Assembly (NCBI GenBank): GCA_051453625.1
Contig: JBOZIK010000001.1
Location: 132,613,572-132,677,571, forward strand
Reading direction: 5' to 3'
Origin: Welwitschia mirabilis
Lineage: Eukaryota; Gnetophyta; Gnetopsida; Welwitschiales
Length of the DNA: 64,000 bases
In this document: positions 21,647 to 33,575 of the stretch, one piece after another
Numbering within the stretch: the stretch's first letter is position 1
How the letters are laid out: each line of letters opens with the position of its first letter
Notes under the pieces: generated by a model
The model's database searches: none
Told to the model about the DNA's origin: nothing
What the model saw: the letters and a program-made list of their open reading frames with translations, nothing else
Program-made: the position numbers and the translations under genes

Positions 21647-24600
21647 TGGTTAGGATAGAAGAGTGGTGATGAAATCCACTTCTAGAAGGGTAATAAAATA
21701 AACAATGCAATGCAAGCCACCTTGGTGATGGAATCCAAGTGTGGGAATGAACATTATTAGAATTATCTTAATTAGTCCTATTTGATGAATACACCATACA
21801 AATGCATGCAAACAATTATAACTAATGTATATATTTAATGAATTATTTACCTAGTTATAGTAATTTTAATCATCATTTGGTTTATTTTATAGAAATAACC
21901 ACAAAACGAAAGTAAGCATACAAGAATAGTTTTTTCCCTAAGATTATCATGATAAAATATAAATAAAAGAAATATTTTTTCTTTTATTTTACATCTAAAT
22001 AAAGAAAATATTCTTTTCTTTTTTAAAAAAAAATAAAATAATGTACTTAAACAAACTAAAACATACATGGATCTGTGCTAATCCTAGAAACACTCTTCCA
22101 TGCTCAAATGATAATCTCCATGGATTGGTGCAAATAAGGTAAAAAAGAAAGTATAGCTCAAGAATAATTTTTTAAGTATTTATCCAAAATTTCATATGGC
22201 TATATTATAAGTCAATAAAAATAAGCGATAAGCTAGAGACTACTTATGTCACTTAACTACTAGGGTGAAAATGCTTATAAGCATTCACATTTGAAGTAAG
22301 CTAAGGAAAAAGAGTTAAAAGAATTATTTCTATAATTAAATACCACTTATAAATAATTTAAATTTAATATACTATTATAAACATATTTTATATACTCAAT
22401 TTTCCTATGAAACTTTGTGTAAAATGTTTTCTATAATTTTAAACATTAATTATAATATTTTTGGGCTTTAGGAAGACATCATAACTAAAAATTAATAATT
22501 AATTAATTATGGATAAAAAATGAAAGTATAATACTTTTTTAGAGATTATACACATAATAGGTTCCTTAGAATCTAACTTAAACTATTTTAGAATTGTAAA
22601 AGTATTATTTCTAACTTTATCATTTAAGACTAAAAACTATCAAATTTGCTAAAATTATAGTTTTACCNNNNNNNNNNNNNNNNNNNNNNNNNNNNNNNNN
22701 NNNNNNNNNNNNNNNNNNNNNNNNNNNNNNNNNNNNNNNNNNNNNNNNNNNNNNNNNNNNNNNNNNNNNNNNNNNNNNNNNNNTGGATAGATACAGAAAC
22801 TTATATTACTTGTTTACTATTTTCTACATTTATTTTCTAATGTATTTTAATAAATAAATATTTTAAAACTAATTACTCATAAAAAAAATATGGTTTTTAC
22901 ATTATCCCATTTATGACACAATCCTAGACTTATAGAAAATATTTTAATAATTACCTATTAATTAATATAATATGGTATTTTTATCGTATGCCTGTATTCT
23001 AGAAATTTAATTTTTGCCATAACAAAAACATGATAAAGTTTCTACAACTACTCAAAAAATAAATCAGATCAGAAAAATAATCAATATACTAACTAATTAG
23101 TTATAGAAAGATAATTATAAATAGAAAAAAATCATTTTAGAAAGAAAAATCAAATCAATTCAAAAAAAACATTTTCTATGAGCCTTGAGATTTTCCATGG
23201 AAAAGTACTAGCCTAAAGATAATTTTGAGGATCAGATTTTACCCCTAATAATATGGTTCTAATGCATAATAGATAAAAATAAATATAAACCAAAAATAAA
23301 CATGGGTACACAAAATTTTTTTTTATTTTTTCTTTTTTTTTTTGGTTTAAGTGAACCCCCTCATGACTTGGCCATAATCATCCCCTAGTAATCCACCATC
23401 ATAAAGTGTAAGAGAACCTCCCCCTCCCCTCCCTCTCTCCCTCCCTCCAATATCTCACTATAACATATTAGCAGGTGCCAATGGGAGGGGAAAATATTTT
23501 GTAACATAATTAGATAAAAGCCATAAATAACTCCATAATAAAATATCACATCATTCCAATAGATAAAAGAGATTATATGGACAATAAGAGTAAGGAGCTT
23601 ACTTGGAAAGATTAGTAAGACCTTGATAGTTGTAAATGATAAATATCGAAGCTTAAGAGTTTCTTAACTCTAAGCTTCTTTGTTCTAAGTTTCTAAGATC
23701 CAAGCTCCACAAGCAAGAAATGTATGTGTGTATGTGTGTGTATGAGAGAGAGATAAAAAGAAAGAGAGGGGGGAGAGAAGAAAGAATAAGTGCACTTATA
23801 TAAAACTAAAGAAAAGTATCTCCTTTTTACAAGAGAGGAAAGAATTTCTATATATATATATATATATATAAACAAAGGCACATAGCTTAAAATCATAAGA
23901 TCACATAATTTAGCATTGATAAGTGGGATGGGTAATAAGTGACATTGGATTACATAAAGAGATCATATTTATGACTTATGCACCTAACTAGGGTGACTAA
24001 TCTTCTAGCTTTAATTAGCAAGTTTAATTACATGTATCATTTCTTCATGCTAGCTCTTTGTAATCATTCATAAGCTTATGAGTAATTTGAATTCATCTAA
24101 AAGGTGCATCAAAAGAATAAATGCACAAATCTCAAAATTGACATATGGCATAATGAGACAAACTTTTTAATTCTAATGAACAAAGCAATAAGTATGCTAT
24201 GATAAAGTTTCCTTACACATCTCAAGAATATAAAAGTCATGATAGAGTAAATCTACTCATTTATTATTTTGGGTTCTAGGTAAGAGTGCATGTACTTGTT
24301 TAAATGCTCATTTATTTCAAAATAAATAAATATATCAATCACATAAAATAAGGAAAAAAATATTTATTCATAATATAGTACACATATCAAATTTACCAAG
24401 AATATAAATAAGATGTAAAATACATTATTATGTCCTCTTGAAATTTCTAGTTTATTAGTTTTATCATGTGAGTTTAATACCTCACTTAATGGAATTATGT
24501 AATTTTAAATGTTTGAATATATTTTATAATAAAACCTTTTAATAAAATTTTTATCACTTTCATGATAAATTAAAACATTTACAAACTAAGATTAATTTTA

Positions 24601-24683
24601 AAATGATATCTTATCTAATAAGCAACTTAGATAAGAATAATTATTCATTTGTCTGAAAGTTTAACAAAATATGGGATGTGACA
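21647..24683 (-). repeat. 5' LTR of element B, truncated
   Basis: Homologous to 18220-21326. The outer end is a clean GGGATGTGACA at 24683; the inner end is missing and abuts integrase sequence at 21646-21647. It contains a 116-N gap at 22668-22783, a polypyrimidine run around 23420-23447, a GT/GA-rich patch at 23720-23785 and a (TA) run near 23850-23870. The 21847-22068 and 23693-23896 open frames lie inside LTR or microsatellite sequence. Confidence 0.82.
22668..22783. other. Assembly gap (116 N)
   Basis: Run of N in the 5' LTR of element B. Flanks align to 19350-19470, so little more than the gap length is missing. Confidence 1.
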
Positions 24684-25341
24684 TATATTGAGTAATTATT
24701 TTTAACTTCATGATCCTCTCTTGATGTACTATATTTTCTAAATTAATATAAGAATAAATTGTTCATTATTCAATTTCTAGTTCACATGAACATGATACTA
24801 TTGATCGTTAGGTTATTCATTCTTTAATTTCTAGTGTATATGAACATGATACTATTAACCCTTAGATGATACAACATCATAAAAATCTTTTAATATGATT
24901 AAATTCTCTAAAGTTAACTTTTGGTTATAGTCATATTTGTATTATAGATCTTAAGTACAATTGTCCTTACTTTCTATGTTCATAAAGGGCTAAGAAGGAT
25001 CAAAGTAACTATTAAATTCATTAACTCTCATGTGATAAATGAGATTATGTCCTTATGCGTAAGCCACAATCATCTAGTAATTTGAGTTTATGTTTTAAGA
25101 ATTATAGAAAATTTTTGAAGCAAGGATGGATTATTAGATAAGCCAAGAAAACCCTTTAGAGATGGTTCATTTTCCTATGTCACTAATTGAATTTTATTAA
25201 AATTTTAAAGACTTGATCTTATATTTTGTTTTGATTTTTATTATTTATTGTATCCCTTTTAACAAGTTTATCATAAATATCCTCATGAAAGAATGATATT
25301 GGGTCCTTAACTAATTTATTTGATGTTTTCATTTTACTATA
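24684..25341. repeat. Repeat R+S, right piece (S), after TATAT duplication
   Basis: Aligns with 37513-38201 over its full length: shared features include AAATTAATATAAGAAT, a twice-repeated ATTCATT-CT-TTTGATTTCTAGTG...ATGATACTATTAA unit, GTTCATAAAGGGCTAAGAAGG, and ATGTGATAAATGAGATTATG. It ends ...TTTTACTATA here and ...TTTTGTTACA in the other copy, as an element end CA decayed to TA would look. Possibly an LTR of an element not otherwise present; no coding seen. Confidence 0.75.
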
Positions 25342-26000
25342 ATAAATGATAATAAATCACATCAAATAGATTTTTGTCATTATTATTAGGGATATCAGTA
25401 CAGTGGATTTTTAAAAATTGCATATTTTTTCTTCATTATAATTTTTAGTTTATTTTTCTACTAGATAGTACTAGGCCTTTTTTAGTAATACCCACATTCA
25501 TCCCTTTTTTTTTTCTTTTAAATGTTTATCTTATTTTCTTTTCTTTTCAGTGCTGGGTAATAGCATGTTTCTAGTAAAACTAGAACTAGTTATTTTTTTC
25601 AGTTTTATTAAGTTTTCATGCTAATATTAAAAATCTTATCTATATTAGATCTTTTATGTTATAAATGTAATGAGTTTTTAATAGGTCACAATACAAAATA
25701 GGGTTAGAAAATAAATCATTAAAGACTAACATAAATTCACTTTTTATTAATTTCTATAATGTTATTCTAGAAGTTAGATTTTGTTATTAATATGTTTTAG
25801 ATTTTCTATAAAAATTCTAAAAACAAAAAATTTATCTTAGATTTTTTTCAATGATAATCATTTTGTATCTGTTCGTTTATTTTCATTTTTTCCCATCTAC
25901 TTCATTTTCTTTATAATGTAAATCAGTTTATGTTATTAAGAAATTATTTCACCTTTTTTTGAGCCATTTCTCTAAAAATTATTAGTACCACTATGAATAG
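25342..26000. other. Unassigned AT-rich interval
   Basis: No reading frame, domain or repeat relationship recognised. Homopolymer T runs are frequent. Confidence 0.5.
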
Positions 26001-27162
26001 CAATTCACATCATCAGCTTTTTTATGAATTTTTTACTTAGTCTTATAGAGAATCTCTTCTAACCCCTTTGAGTCCTTTTTAATATTGGGCCTTCTATTAA
26101 ACCTCAAAATGTCATGAAAATATAACCTTATAGTAAATTTCATTGATCATTTTTTAAAACTTAACATGTATTAGGTACATGATTCATTTGGTAGAATGCA
26201 AAAAATACCTTCTAACTTTAATATAACTATGAAAACTATGAAATTTATTAGTAGAAGTCTGGTAATCCAAGTTGATTTTGACTGATATGAGTTAAATATT
26301 TTTTTGATGTTAAAAGACATCTCTAAGAAGCACAAATTTCTTTGACCTATCAAAGGTCTTTTCTAAGTTTAGTTAGTTGATAAAAGAAATCTTTGATATG
26401 TTAGACATCTATCTTGAAAGCCTTGTTCTTTGTAATAAAATTTTTGTTTTGCAAAGACGTCTTTGAAACTAGTAGACATTTATTTTGTAGATTGTAGATG
26501 TTTATTACTTTGAAAGATGTATATCCTTTTTAATGACATAAAAAGTGATTTCTATGAAGATGCCTTTAAGATTAAATAAAGTTTATTTCATGGATTATAG
26601 ATTTTTATCTTCTAAAAGACATATATGTTGTAAGTGGCTTTTAAAATAAGATCTGAAAGACACTAAAATGAAGTTATAGTAGCAAATTTTAAAGGATAAT
26701 GCATCTCCCATTATATTTACATCAAATAAAATGCTTTAAATGTGAATTTAAAGCGTGAAAAACATAATTGTTTTAAGATCTTTAATCAAATACATAAATC
26801 TTTTACTCCTTTAATGTAATAATAGAATAACACCTTGAAATAATCAAATCTTTACATGAAGCTTCAAAGATCATTAATATTTAATTAGATTATTCAAATT
26901 CAAGTTGAAATATTTCTTATTTATTGAAATAACCTTCTAATTTAGCTTAATTACGTGCTCTTTCTTAATTTTAATTCTTATAATATTTCAAACATAAATT
27001 ATTTAATAAAACATGATCTAAAATGGAGAATGAAGCTTATTAAAGCATAAATAAATAAGAACAATGAAGAATTTGAACTTATCTTAATATTTTAGGCATA
27101 GAATGAAGCATCATTAAAAGCTAAAGCACTAATAAAAGATCATGAAAAAGGCTCTAGCATCA
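26000..27162 (-). repeat. Putative copia 3' LTR
   Basis: A purine tract on the minus strand (GTTGGGGGAT) at about 27163-27172 is followed by TGATGCTAGAGCC, a plausible PPT-LTR junction for the copia fragment next door. The far end of the LTR cannot be located, so the left coordinate is approximate. The block 26290-26660 has many loose copies of an AAAGACATCTNT motif and a perfect palindrome CAAAGACGTCTTTG at 26452-26465. Confidence 0.45.
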
Positions 27163-27479
27163 ATCCCCCAACTTTTCATTATTCTTTCAAGAAGCATCAA
27201 TGTTATATAATTTCTTTACATCAATTAAGACTTTTATAAAGGGGTTTGAAGTTATCCCTCTTTTATAATTCATGTGGGATATAATCCCTTACAAAATACA
27301 CTAATATTTTTCTTAACATAATGTCTTCTAAGATTACAAATTTCTAGATAACGGCTTTAAGAAATAATAATGACATAAAAGATATGATGTATTCACATTG
27401 GATTACATTACACCAATAATTGCTCATTTGAAATAATGTGGAAATTAAATGTTGGAGACATGAAAATCATGTTTTATAT

Positions 27480-28460
27480 GAAGATTAAATACTATATATT
27501 TCAACTTATCAGCAACTTATTCTTTTGTAGAAACAAGCTTGGATATGATTACTTCCTCCTTCACCTTCTCTTTGATGAAATAATATTTAATTTTAATGTG
27601 CTTTGACTTCTTATGAAAAGTGTTCTCTTAAGAAAGTAAAATAGCTCTCATGTTATCAACAAACATATCAGCTAGTGTTTTTACTTTTATTTGCAATTGT
27701 TTAAATAATTTCAAGATCCATAAACATGTTGAAGAGAGTCAACCATGGAGGTATTCAACTTCAATGGATGAAAGAGATACACATGTTTATTTCTTTAACT
27801 TCCAATAAATTTAATTTATTAAATGAAATATAATAGTACTAAAAGTGGATTTTCTATCTTCAATGGATCCATCGAAATCAACATCATAATAAAAATGAAT
27901 ATCTCCCTTGCCTTTTTCAAATTTAATCCCAAGTGTAAGTGTGCTAAGTACATACCTCATGAGATGTTTCAAAGTAATAGGATGACTTTCTATTGGTTCA
28001 ACCATATATATATATACAAATGATGTTGCAAATTCAATATTAGATCTTGTATGAAATAAAAATATCAAGGATTCTATAATGAACCTATAAAGAGAATCAT
28101 CCATCCTCCTTAAAAAATATTTTCTTTTAATTTTTATATTTTGAGGTCATGGAATGGTGGCTTAGTTTTGATTTAAGAAGTTCATATTTATTTTTTTCAT
28201 CAGGGCTTGTGCAAAATTTTATTAGTGTATGATCATGGAGTATTTGAATTGCTTAACTTGAATGTATAAAAAATATTTAAGGATACCAAGATCTTTTATT
28301 TTAAATTTAGTTTTCATCTCTAGCTTAAAGTCTTCTAGGCATTTTCTTACATGTAAAAAATAATACTATGCCATCAACATAAAGAGATATCATAATGAAC
28401 AAAAATAAAAATGGACAACTAGGAATGAAAAAGATTTCTTTATTATCCTAAATACTAACC
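27480..28460 (-). pseudogene. Copia RT-RNase H fragment
   Basis: The minus-strand frame 27811-28104 reads DDSLYRFIIESLIFLFHTRS, then HPITLKHLMRYVLSTLTLGI and DVDFDGSIEDRKSTFS. This is the copia RNase H block with its SLIYL-HTRPDI, LRYV-GT and D-D-AGS..DRKSTSG signatures (here FDGSIEDRKST). Further upstream, 28340-28390 gives ISLYVDG, the end of RT (family YVDD, second D changed). Downstream, 27500-27610 gives FHKKSKHIKIKYYFIKE and a VSTKE.VAD block, the domain end. The integrase, protease and gag parts of this element are absent; 28461-28913 shows none of them. Confidence 0.85.
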
Positions 28461-28913
28461 TAAAAAATTCCCTTAGCAATAATCATAAAAGCACTTGATT
28501 AATGATTCATAACATAATGTAAAAATTCATAAAGTTCCACTCGAATAGGCAATGATTATGATGATTTCAAGGATACTAATGTTATTAAACAATAAATGAT
28601 AAAATAAAACGTTTTTTAAAAAACATAAACTTACAAGCTATCATATCAAAACAAGTACTACTAGAACTAAATAAAGAAAAGAAATTTATTTTTCCATGAT
28701 GAGAGGAGTGCAACCACTGTCAAAGGAGTAAGGACCTACATAGCATGATCAAGTGACCTTCTAGTGGAGTTCTCACAGCTATCATATCGCATTGTCAAAG
28801 GCCCCTCTCGAGAATATTTACCTAGTGAGCTTGTGGTAGGACGTCATGTGTACCTTTGTTTTAAAGATATAACATGAAAGAATATGATGTTTTTGTTTAT
28901 TTTTCTTCTTTTC
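28461..28913. other. Unassigned interval with a less AT-rich patch
   Basis: No domain recognised. 28690-28850 is noticeably richer in G and C than its surroundings and does not match anything else in the window. It ends at a 906-N gap. Confidence 0.4.
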
Positions 28914-29819
28914 NNNNNNNNNNNNNNNNNNNNNNNNNNNNNNNNNNNNNNNNNNNNNNNNNNNNNNNNNNNNNNNNNNNNNNNNNNNNNNNNNNNNNNN
29001 NNNNNNNNNNNNNNNNNNNNNNNNNNNNNNNNNNNNNNNNNNNNNNNNNNNNNNNNNNNNNNNNNNNNNNNNNNNNNNNNNNNNNNNNNNNNNNNNNNNN
29101 NNNNNNNNNNNNNNNNNNNNNNNNNNNNNNNNNNNNNNNNNNNNNNNNNNNNNNNNNNNNNNNNNNNNNNNNNNNNNNNNNNNNNNNNNNNNNNNNNNNN
29201 NNNNNNNNNNNNNNNNNNNNNNNNNNNNNNNNNNNNNNNNNNNNNNNNNNNNNNNNNNNNNNNNNNNNNNNNNNNNNNNNNNNNNNNNNNNNNNNNNNNN
29301 NNNNNNNNNNNNNNNNNNNNNNNNNNNNNNNNNNNNNNNNNNNNNNNNNNNNNNNNNNNNNNNNNNNNNNNNNNNNNNNNNNNNNNNNNNNNNNNNNNNN
29401 NNNNNNNNNNNNNNNNNNNNNNNNNNNNNNNNNNNNNNNNNNNNNNNNNNNNNNNNNNNNNNNNNNNNNNNNNNNNNNNNNNNNNNNNNNNNNNNNNNNN
29501 NNNNNNNNNNNNNNNNNNNNNNNNNNNNNNNNNNNNNNNNNNNNNNNNNNNNNNNNNNNNNNNNNNNNNNNNNNNNNNNNNNNNNNNNNNNNNNNNNNNN
29601 NNNNNNNNNNNNNNNNNNNNNNNNNNNNNNNNNNNNNNNNNNNNNNNNNNNNNNNNNNNNNNNNNNNNNNNNNNNNNNNNNNNNNNNNNNNNNNNNNNNN
29701 NNNNNNNNNNNNNNNNNNNNNNNNNNNNNNNNNNNNNNNNNNNNNNNNNNNNNNNNNNNNNNNNNNNNNNNNNNNNNNNNNNNNNNNNNNNNNNNNNNNN
29801 NNNNNNNNNNNNNNNNNNN
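28914..29819. other. Assembly gap (906 N)
   Basis: Run of N. It probably hides the integrase C-terminus, any env-like region and the 3' LTR of Athila A. Long frames of unknown residues across it are meaningless. Confidence 1.
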
Positions 29820-30297
29820 CCCAAAGAACATCATTAATTTTAGAGGACCAAGTCTTCTTATTAATAGAAACTAATTTTTAAATCATTTTCTTGATCTCTT
29901 TATTTGCATTTTCAGCTTAACTATTGGTTTAAGGATGACAGGCACAAGCAATTCTATGTTCAACACTAATGAATAGAAGAAGTTTTCAAAAGAGGTAATT
30001 AAAAAAGTGAGTTTCTTGGTCACTAATGATAATTCATGGAAAACCAAATTGTTGAAAAATATGAGTTTAAATAAAGTTGCAAATGCTTTAGGCATCATTT
30101 TTGGTGGTTGAAGAAACTTCAACTCACTTAATAACATAATTCACAACCACTAGGATGTAATTTTTCTCATTGGAAGGAGTTGTAATTGGGCCTACAAAGT
30201 TGATTCCCCAATTATCAAAAGGTTCACATTCAAGTATGAATTTGAGGAGCATATCCTGAGAATGAGTTAGGCTACCACAGCATTGACAAGCATCACA
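29820..30297 (-). pseudogene. Athila A integrase core, second (distal) copy
   Basis: The minus strand reads LTHSQDMLLKFILECEPFDN, a GPITTPSNEKNYILVVVNYV block, IISDQETHFFNYLF and EHRIACACHPKP in that order: the H2C2-side end, the first catalytic D block, the second D block (SDQ..HF) and the PYHPQT equivalent. It parallels 30442-30917 with an offset of about 622 bp and is clearly diverged from it. The frame that happens to stay open (29883-30137) is not the coding one. Confidence 0.85.
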
Positions 30298-30397
30298 NNN
30301 NNNNNNNNNNNNNNNNNNNNNNNNNNNNNNNNNNNNNNNNNNNNNNNNNNNNNNNNNNNNNNNNNNNNNNNNNNNNNNNNNNNNNNNNNNNNNNNNN
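30298..30397. other. Assembly gap (100 N)
   Basis: A 100-N placeholder between the two integrase copies. The true distance and order here are uncertain. Confidence 1.
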
Positions 30398-30920
30398 TAA
30401 GGTGAGAAACCTAGAGAGTTACACCAAGTAGTATGGTGAGCCTAAAGAACATTACTAAGCTTAGAGGACTAAGTCTTCTTATTGATAGAGACTAATTTTT
30501 AAAGCATTTTCTTGATCTCTATATTTGAATTTTCAGCTTAACCATTGGTTTGAGGATGATAAATATAAGCAATTCTATGTTCAACACCAATGGATAGAAG
30601 ACATTTTCAAAAAAGGTGATTAATGAAGTGAGTTCCTTGATCACTACTGATAATTCATGAAAAACCAAATCATTGAAAAATATAACTTCGAACAAAGTTG
30701 CAAATGGTTCAGGGATCATTTTTGGTGGTCAAAGAAGCTTTAACCCACTTAGTAACATAATCCACAGCTACTAGGATATAATTTTTCTCATTAGAAGGTG
30801 GTGAAATTGGCACTAAAAAGTCAATTATCTAATAATCAAAAGGTATACATTCAAGTATGGGTTTGAGGGGCATATCATGAGAATGAGTCAAGATACCATA
30901 GCATTGATAAGTATCACACT
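30398..30920 (-). pseudogene. Athila A integrase core, first (proximal) copy
   Basis: Minus strand: CDTYQCYGILTHSHDMPLKP, then ISPPSNEKNYILVAVDYVTK and WVKAS, then a block ending ISSDQGTHF. These are the zinc-binding C..C, the first catalytic D (VAVDYV.KWV.A) and the second D (SDQGTHF). It has a few stops, including one near the W-G-I-D-F position. It adjoins the RNase H region in the normal order, so this is the original copy and 29820-30297 is the extra one, unless the assembly joined two elements. Confidence 0.88.
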
Positions 30921-31208
30921 TTTAAAAAAAGTCAAATGAATCCTTGAAAAGAGTTGGTTAATAAAAACCAAAGTGAAGAATTTTCTTAGCAGTCTTTTGA
31001 CCACTAAAGTATTCCCCTACAAAATTCACCATAATAAAGTTTAATATATCTGAATTTTTCCATTTAGGCATACATTTACACATAATTTGATCTTTACAAT
31101 GTCTATAAAAATTAGGTTCATTTCACTCATAGTCACCGATCCTATGGAAAAAAGTTTTGTATTGATTATGGTTTCAATGATAAGGAGTTTTCATAGTCAC
31201 AAGGTAAT

Positions 31209-31733
31209 TTACGATATCAACATACCAAGGAGTGGGGTGAGAAGATGAGATAGCATAGATTTATTTAATTGCAAAAAGTTATCATTAGAAAAGGATTCAT
31301 TAATGGGAGTTTCATCATGAGAGCAAGAAAGTCGAGAAAAATGATCAGCAATGATATTATGTTTTCCAGACTTATCAATGATGGTAGGATTAAATTCTTG
31401 TATTAAAAGGATCCACCTAATAAGTCTGGCATTCGAATCTATTTTAGTTATAAGATAGCAGATGGCTGCATGATCTGTGTAGATATTGATGTGAAAACCA
31501 AGAAGATAATGTTGAAGATGGTCTAAGAAAAATATAATAGCAAGCATTTCCATCTCAGTAATAGTGTAGTTTGTTTGGGCACTTGAAAATTTTTTGTTAA
31601 GGTAAGATATAACTTTGAAATCATTCTCATATTTTTGGCCAAAAACCCCTCCTACAGTAATGTTTCTTGCATCACACATAATTTCAAATTCTTTAATCCA
31701 ATAAGAACCCATGACAATAGGTTTAGAAGACAT
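31209..31733 (-). pseudogene. Athila A RNase H
   Basis: A 174-codon open stretch. It reads FEIMCDARNITVGGVFGQK (family: FEIMCDASD.AVGAVLGQR), then NYTITEMEMLAIIFFLDHLQ with its conserved glutamate, YTDHAAICYLITK with the aspartate, LIRWILLIQEFNPTI, and closes with HNIIADHFSRL. All four acidic positions usually quoted for this domain seem present. It is the longest undamaged coding block in the window. The upstream RT is in another frame, so the polyprotein is broken even though this domain reads through. Confidence 0.92.
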
Positions 31734-31739
31734 GTTTTT

Positions 31740-32760
31740 CTTAAGAGTTTTAAAAGCAAGTTGGCAAGAATCAATCCATTTAAATTTAACATCTTTTTCA
31801 AGTAAGGAATAAAGAGGTTTTTAAGTTTTAGCACAGTCATGAATGAATTGTCGATAAAATCCATCATGTCCAAGGAAAGATCTAACTTATTAAAAATTAG
31901 CTAGAGGGCTAATTTTCTTAATGATATCCACTTTTGAGTAGTCCATCCTAATCCCTTCTTTTCAAATGTAATGGCCTAAACCAATTCCATATTGGACAAG
32001 GAGAAAACTCTTTTCTCAACTTAATTGTAAACCACTTTTAATACATCAATCTAGGACTTTTTCTAATCATACTATAGTTTTCTCAAAAGTATCACCAAAG
32101 ATGGATAAGTCATCTATAAAAATTTCAATAGAGTCTTCTATCATATTAGTAAAAATTTCCATCAGAGCTCTTTTAAAGGTTCTAGGGGCATTGCAAATTC
32201 CAAAGGACATTTGTTTGAAAGCAAAGGTTTCAAAGAGAGATGTGAAGGTGGTTTTGACTTGGTCTTCACTTGCTATGCAAATTTGATTATAGCCATTATA
32301 CTCATCAAGAAAACAATAGTAGGCATGACCTTAGGTTCTATCAAGAACTTGATCAAGAAAGAGTAAAGGACAATGATATTTTTTGATGACCTCATTGAGT
32401 TTTCTAAAGTTAATGCACATTCTTCATTTTCCTTCTTTCTTTGGAACTACTATTAAAGGACTAATCCACTCACTATTAGCTATGGTATATATAATTCTAG
32501 CATTCATAAGTTTAATGATTTTATCTTTGACAATTTATTTAAGGGCCGGATTTATTTTCCTTTGGGGTTTTCTAATAGATTTGGAATTGTCTTCAAAATA
32601 TATTTTATGTTAAACTATGAAAAGAGCAATGGAATCTAAGTCTTTATGTATCCAAGCAAAGGCATTTTTCTTTGATTCTAAGAGTGAGGTCAAATCGGAT
32701 TCTTTTTGAGAAGTAAGAAGGTAACTGATTATCAAGGATTTTGTCTAATTTTCAAAAAGA
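31740..32760 (-). pseudogene. Athila A reverse transcriptase
   Basis: Minus-strand blocks in order: NPALK near 32500-32520, EWISPLIVVPKKEGK and MCINFRKLNEV near 32400-32480, HAYYCFLDEYNGYNQI near 32280-32330, FKQMSFGICNAPRTF near 32180-32220, and the catalytic segment IEIFIDDLSIFGDTFEKT at about 32085-32140. Later come the GLGH block and VRSFLGHDGFYRQFI. The catalytic FIDD box is intact. Stops occur at sites where CAG, CAA or TGG codons are usual. The order and spacing are those of a complete Athila RT. Confidence 0.9.
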
Positions 32761-32903
32761 AATATGTATTTTAGACCTTGGGATAACTTCTTAAGCTCAT
32801 GTGTGTTATGTTGGGTTATTATCTAGTCTCTCGTGGGGATGACAAACATGGAACAACACTCTTCAAAAAGATTTTCTATTGAGTAAAGATGTTAAGCTTC
32901 TTC

Positions 32904-33497
32904 TCATTCTTTGTGATATTCATCCTTAAACTTAAAACAATTTGTTTTAGTGATGTCATCATATAAAGTTGGTTCATGTGGCATGATTAACCTCTCTTTT
33001 ATGAGTCGATGTTGTAAAAATAAGGTTGGTTTCAAGTTATCTTCAATGTTGAAATCAGTTCTTGTGTCTTTCTCAGTAGCATCAAAGACTCTAATGGTAA
33101 TTTCATTATTGTCAAAGTGATATCTCATTATTTTAGATTGTGTGTCAATGATATAATGGGCAATTACACAAAAAGCTCTTCCTATAAATAGTGGATATCC
33201 TCCATCATGTTCTATTTTAATTATGACAACATCAATGAGATAATAAGCTTTCTCAATTTGGATAACTAGATCTTTAATAATTCCCAATGGTCTCTTGATT
33301 AAGGTATCAGCTAATTCCAAGATAATAGATGTAGGTTCAACTCTGCTTTTTAACATAAGTATTTTACATATTAGAAGAGGCATGATGTTTATGCTTGCTT
33401 CTATGTTAACCAAATTGTTCTGAATTCTCTTGATTCCTTCTAAGATCATACTCATAGTTATAGCCCTAGGATCTTTGAATTTAGGACATTTTTTCAT
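32904..33497 (-). pseudogene. Athila A aspartic protease region
   Basis: A 197-codon open stretch. It contains NIEASINIMPLLICKILML, where family members have D-L-G-A-S-I-N-L-M-P, so the catalytic DLGAS is read here as NIEAS and the aspartate is changed. It continues LELADTLIKRPLGIIKDLVI, IDVVIIKIE and YPLFIGRAFCVIAHYIID (family: PLILGRPFLATA..IID). The C-terminal part leads to the RT linker. It would process the polyprotein; this copy cannot, given the lost active-site residue. Confidence 0.88.
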
Positions 33498-33575
33498 GAC
33501 TAAGTTAGAAAGAGATTGGACAAGAAAAACTTTACTAGTAATGAGACATTTTTACTTTCTTCTTACTAAATCTTT

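Larger units (their letters stand above)
17413..24683 (-). mobile_element. Tekay-like element B, internally deleted
   Basis: Boundaries are TGTGATACCC (17413) and GGGATGTGACA (24683) with TATAT duplications. Minus-strand order is a truncated 5' LTR (24683-21647), a scrap of integrase C-terminus plus chromodomain (21646-21341), the PPT, and a 3' LTR (21326-17413). The primer site, gag, protease, RT, RNase H and most of integrase are gone, and the deletion also took the last 800 bp or so of the 5' LTR (the part equivalent to 17413-18220). Joining the flanks restores a sequence colinear with 37500-37540, independent evidence for the boundaries. Confidence 0.88.

Noticed and set aside
28818-29881. 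Four long open frames of over 300 codons on both strands
   Set aside because: They consist almost wholly of unknown residues from the 906-N gap.
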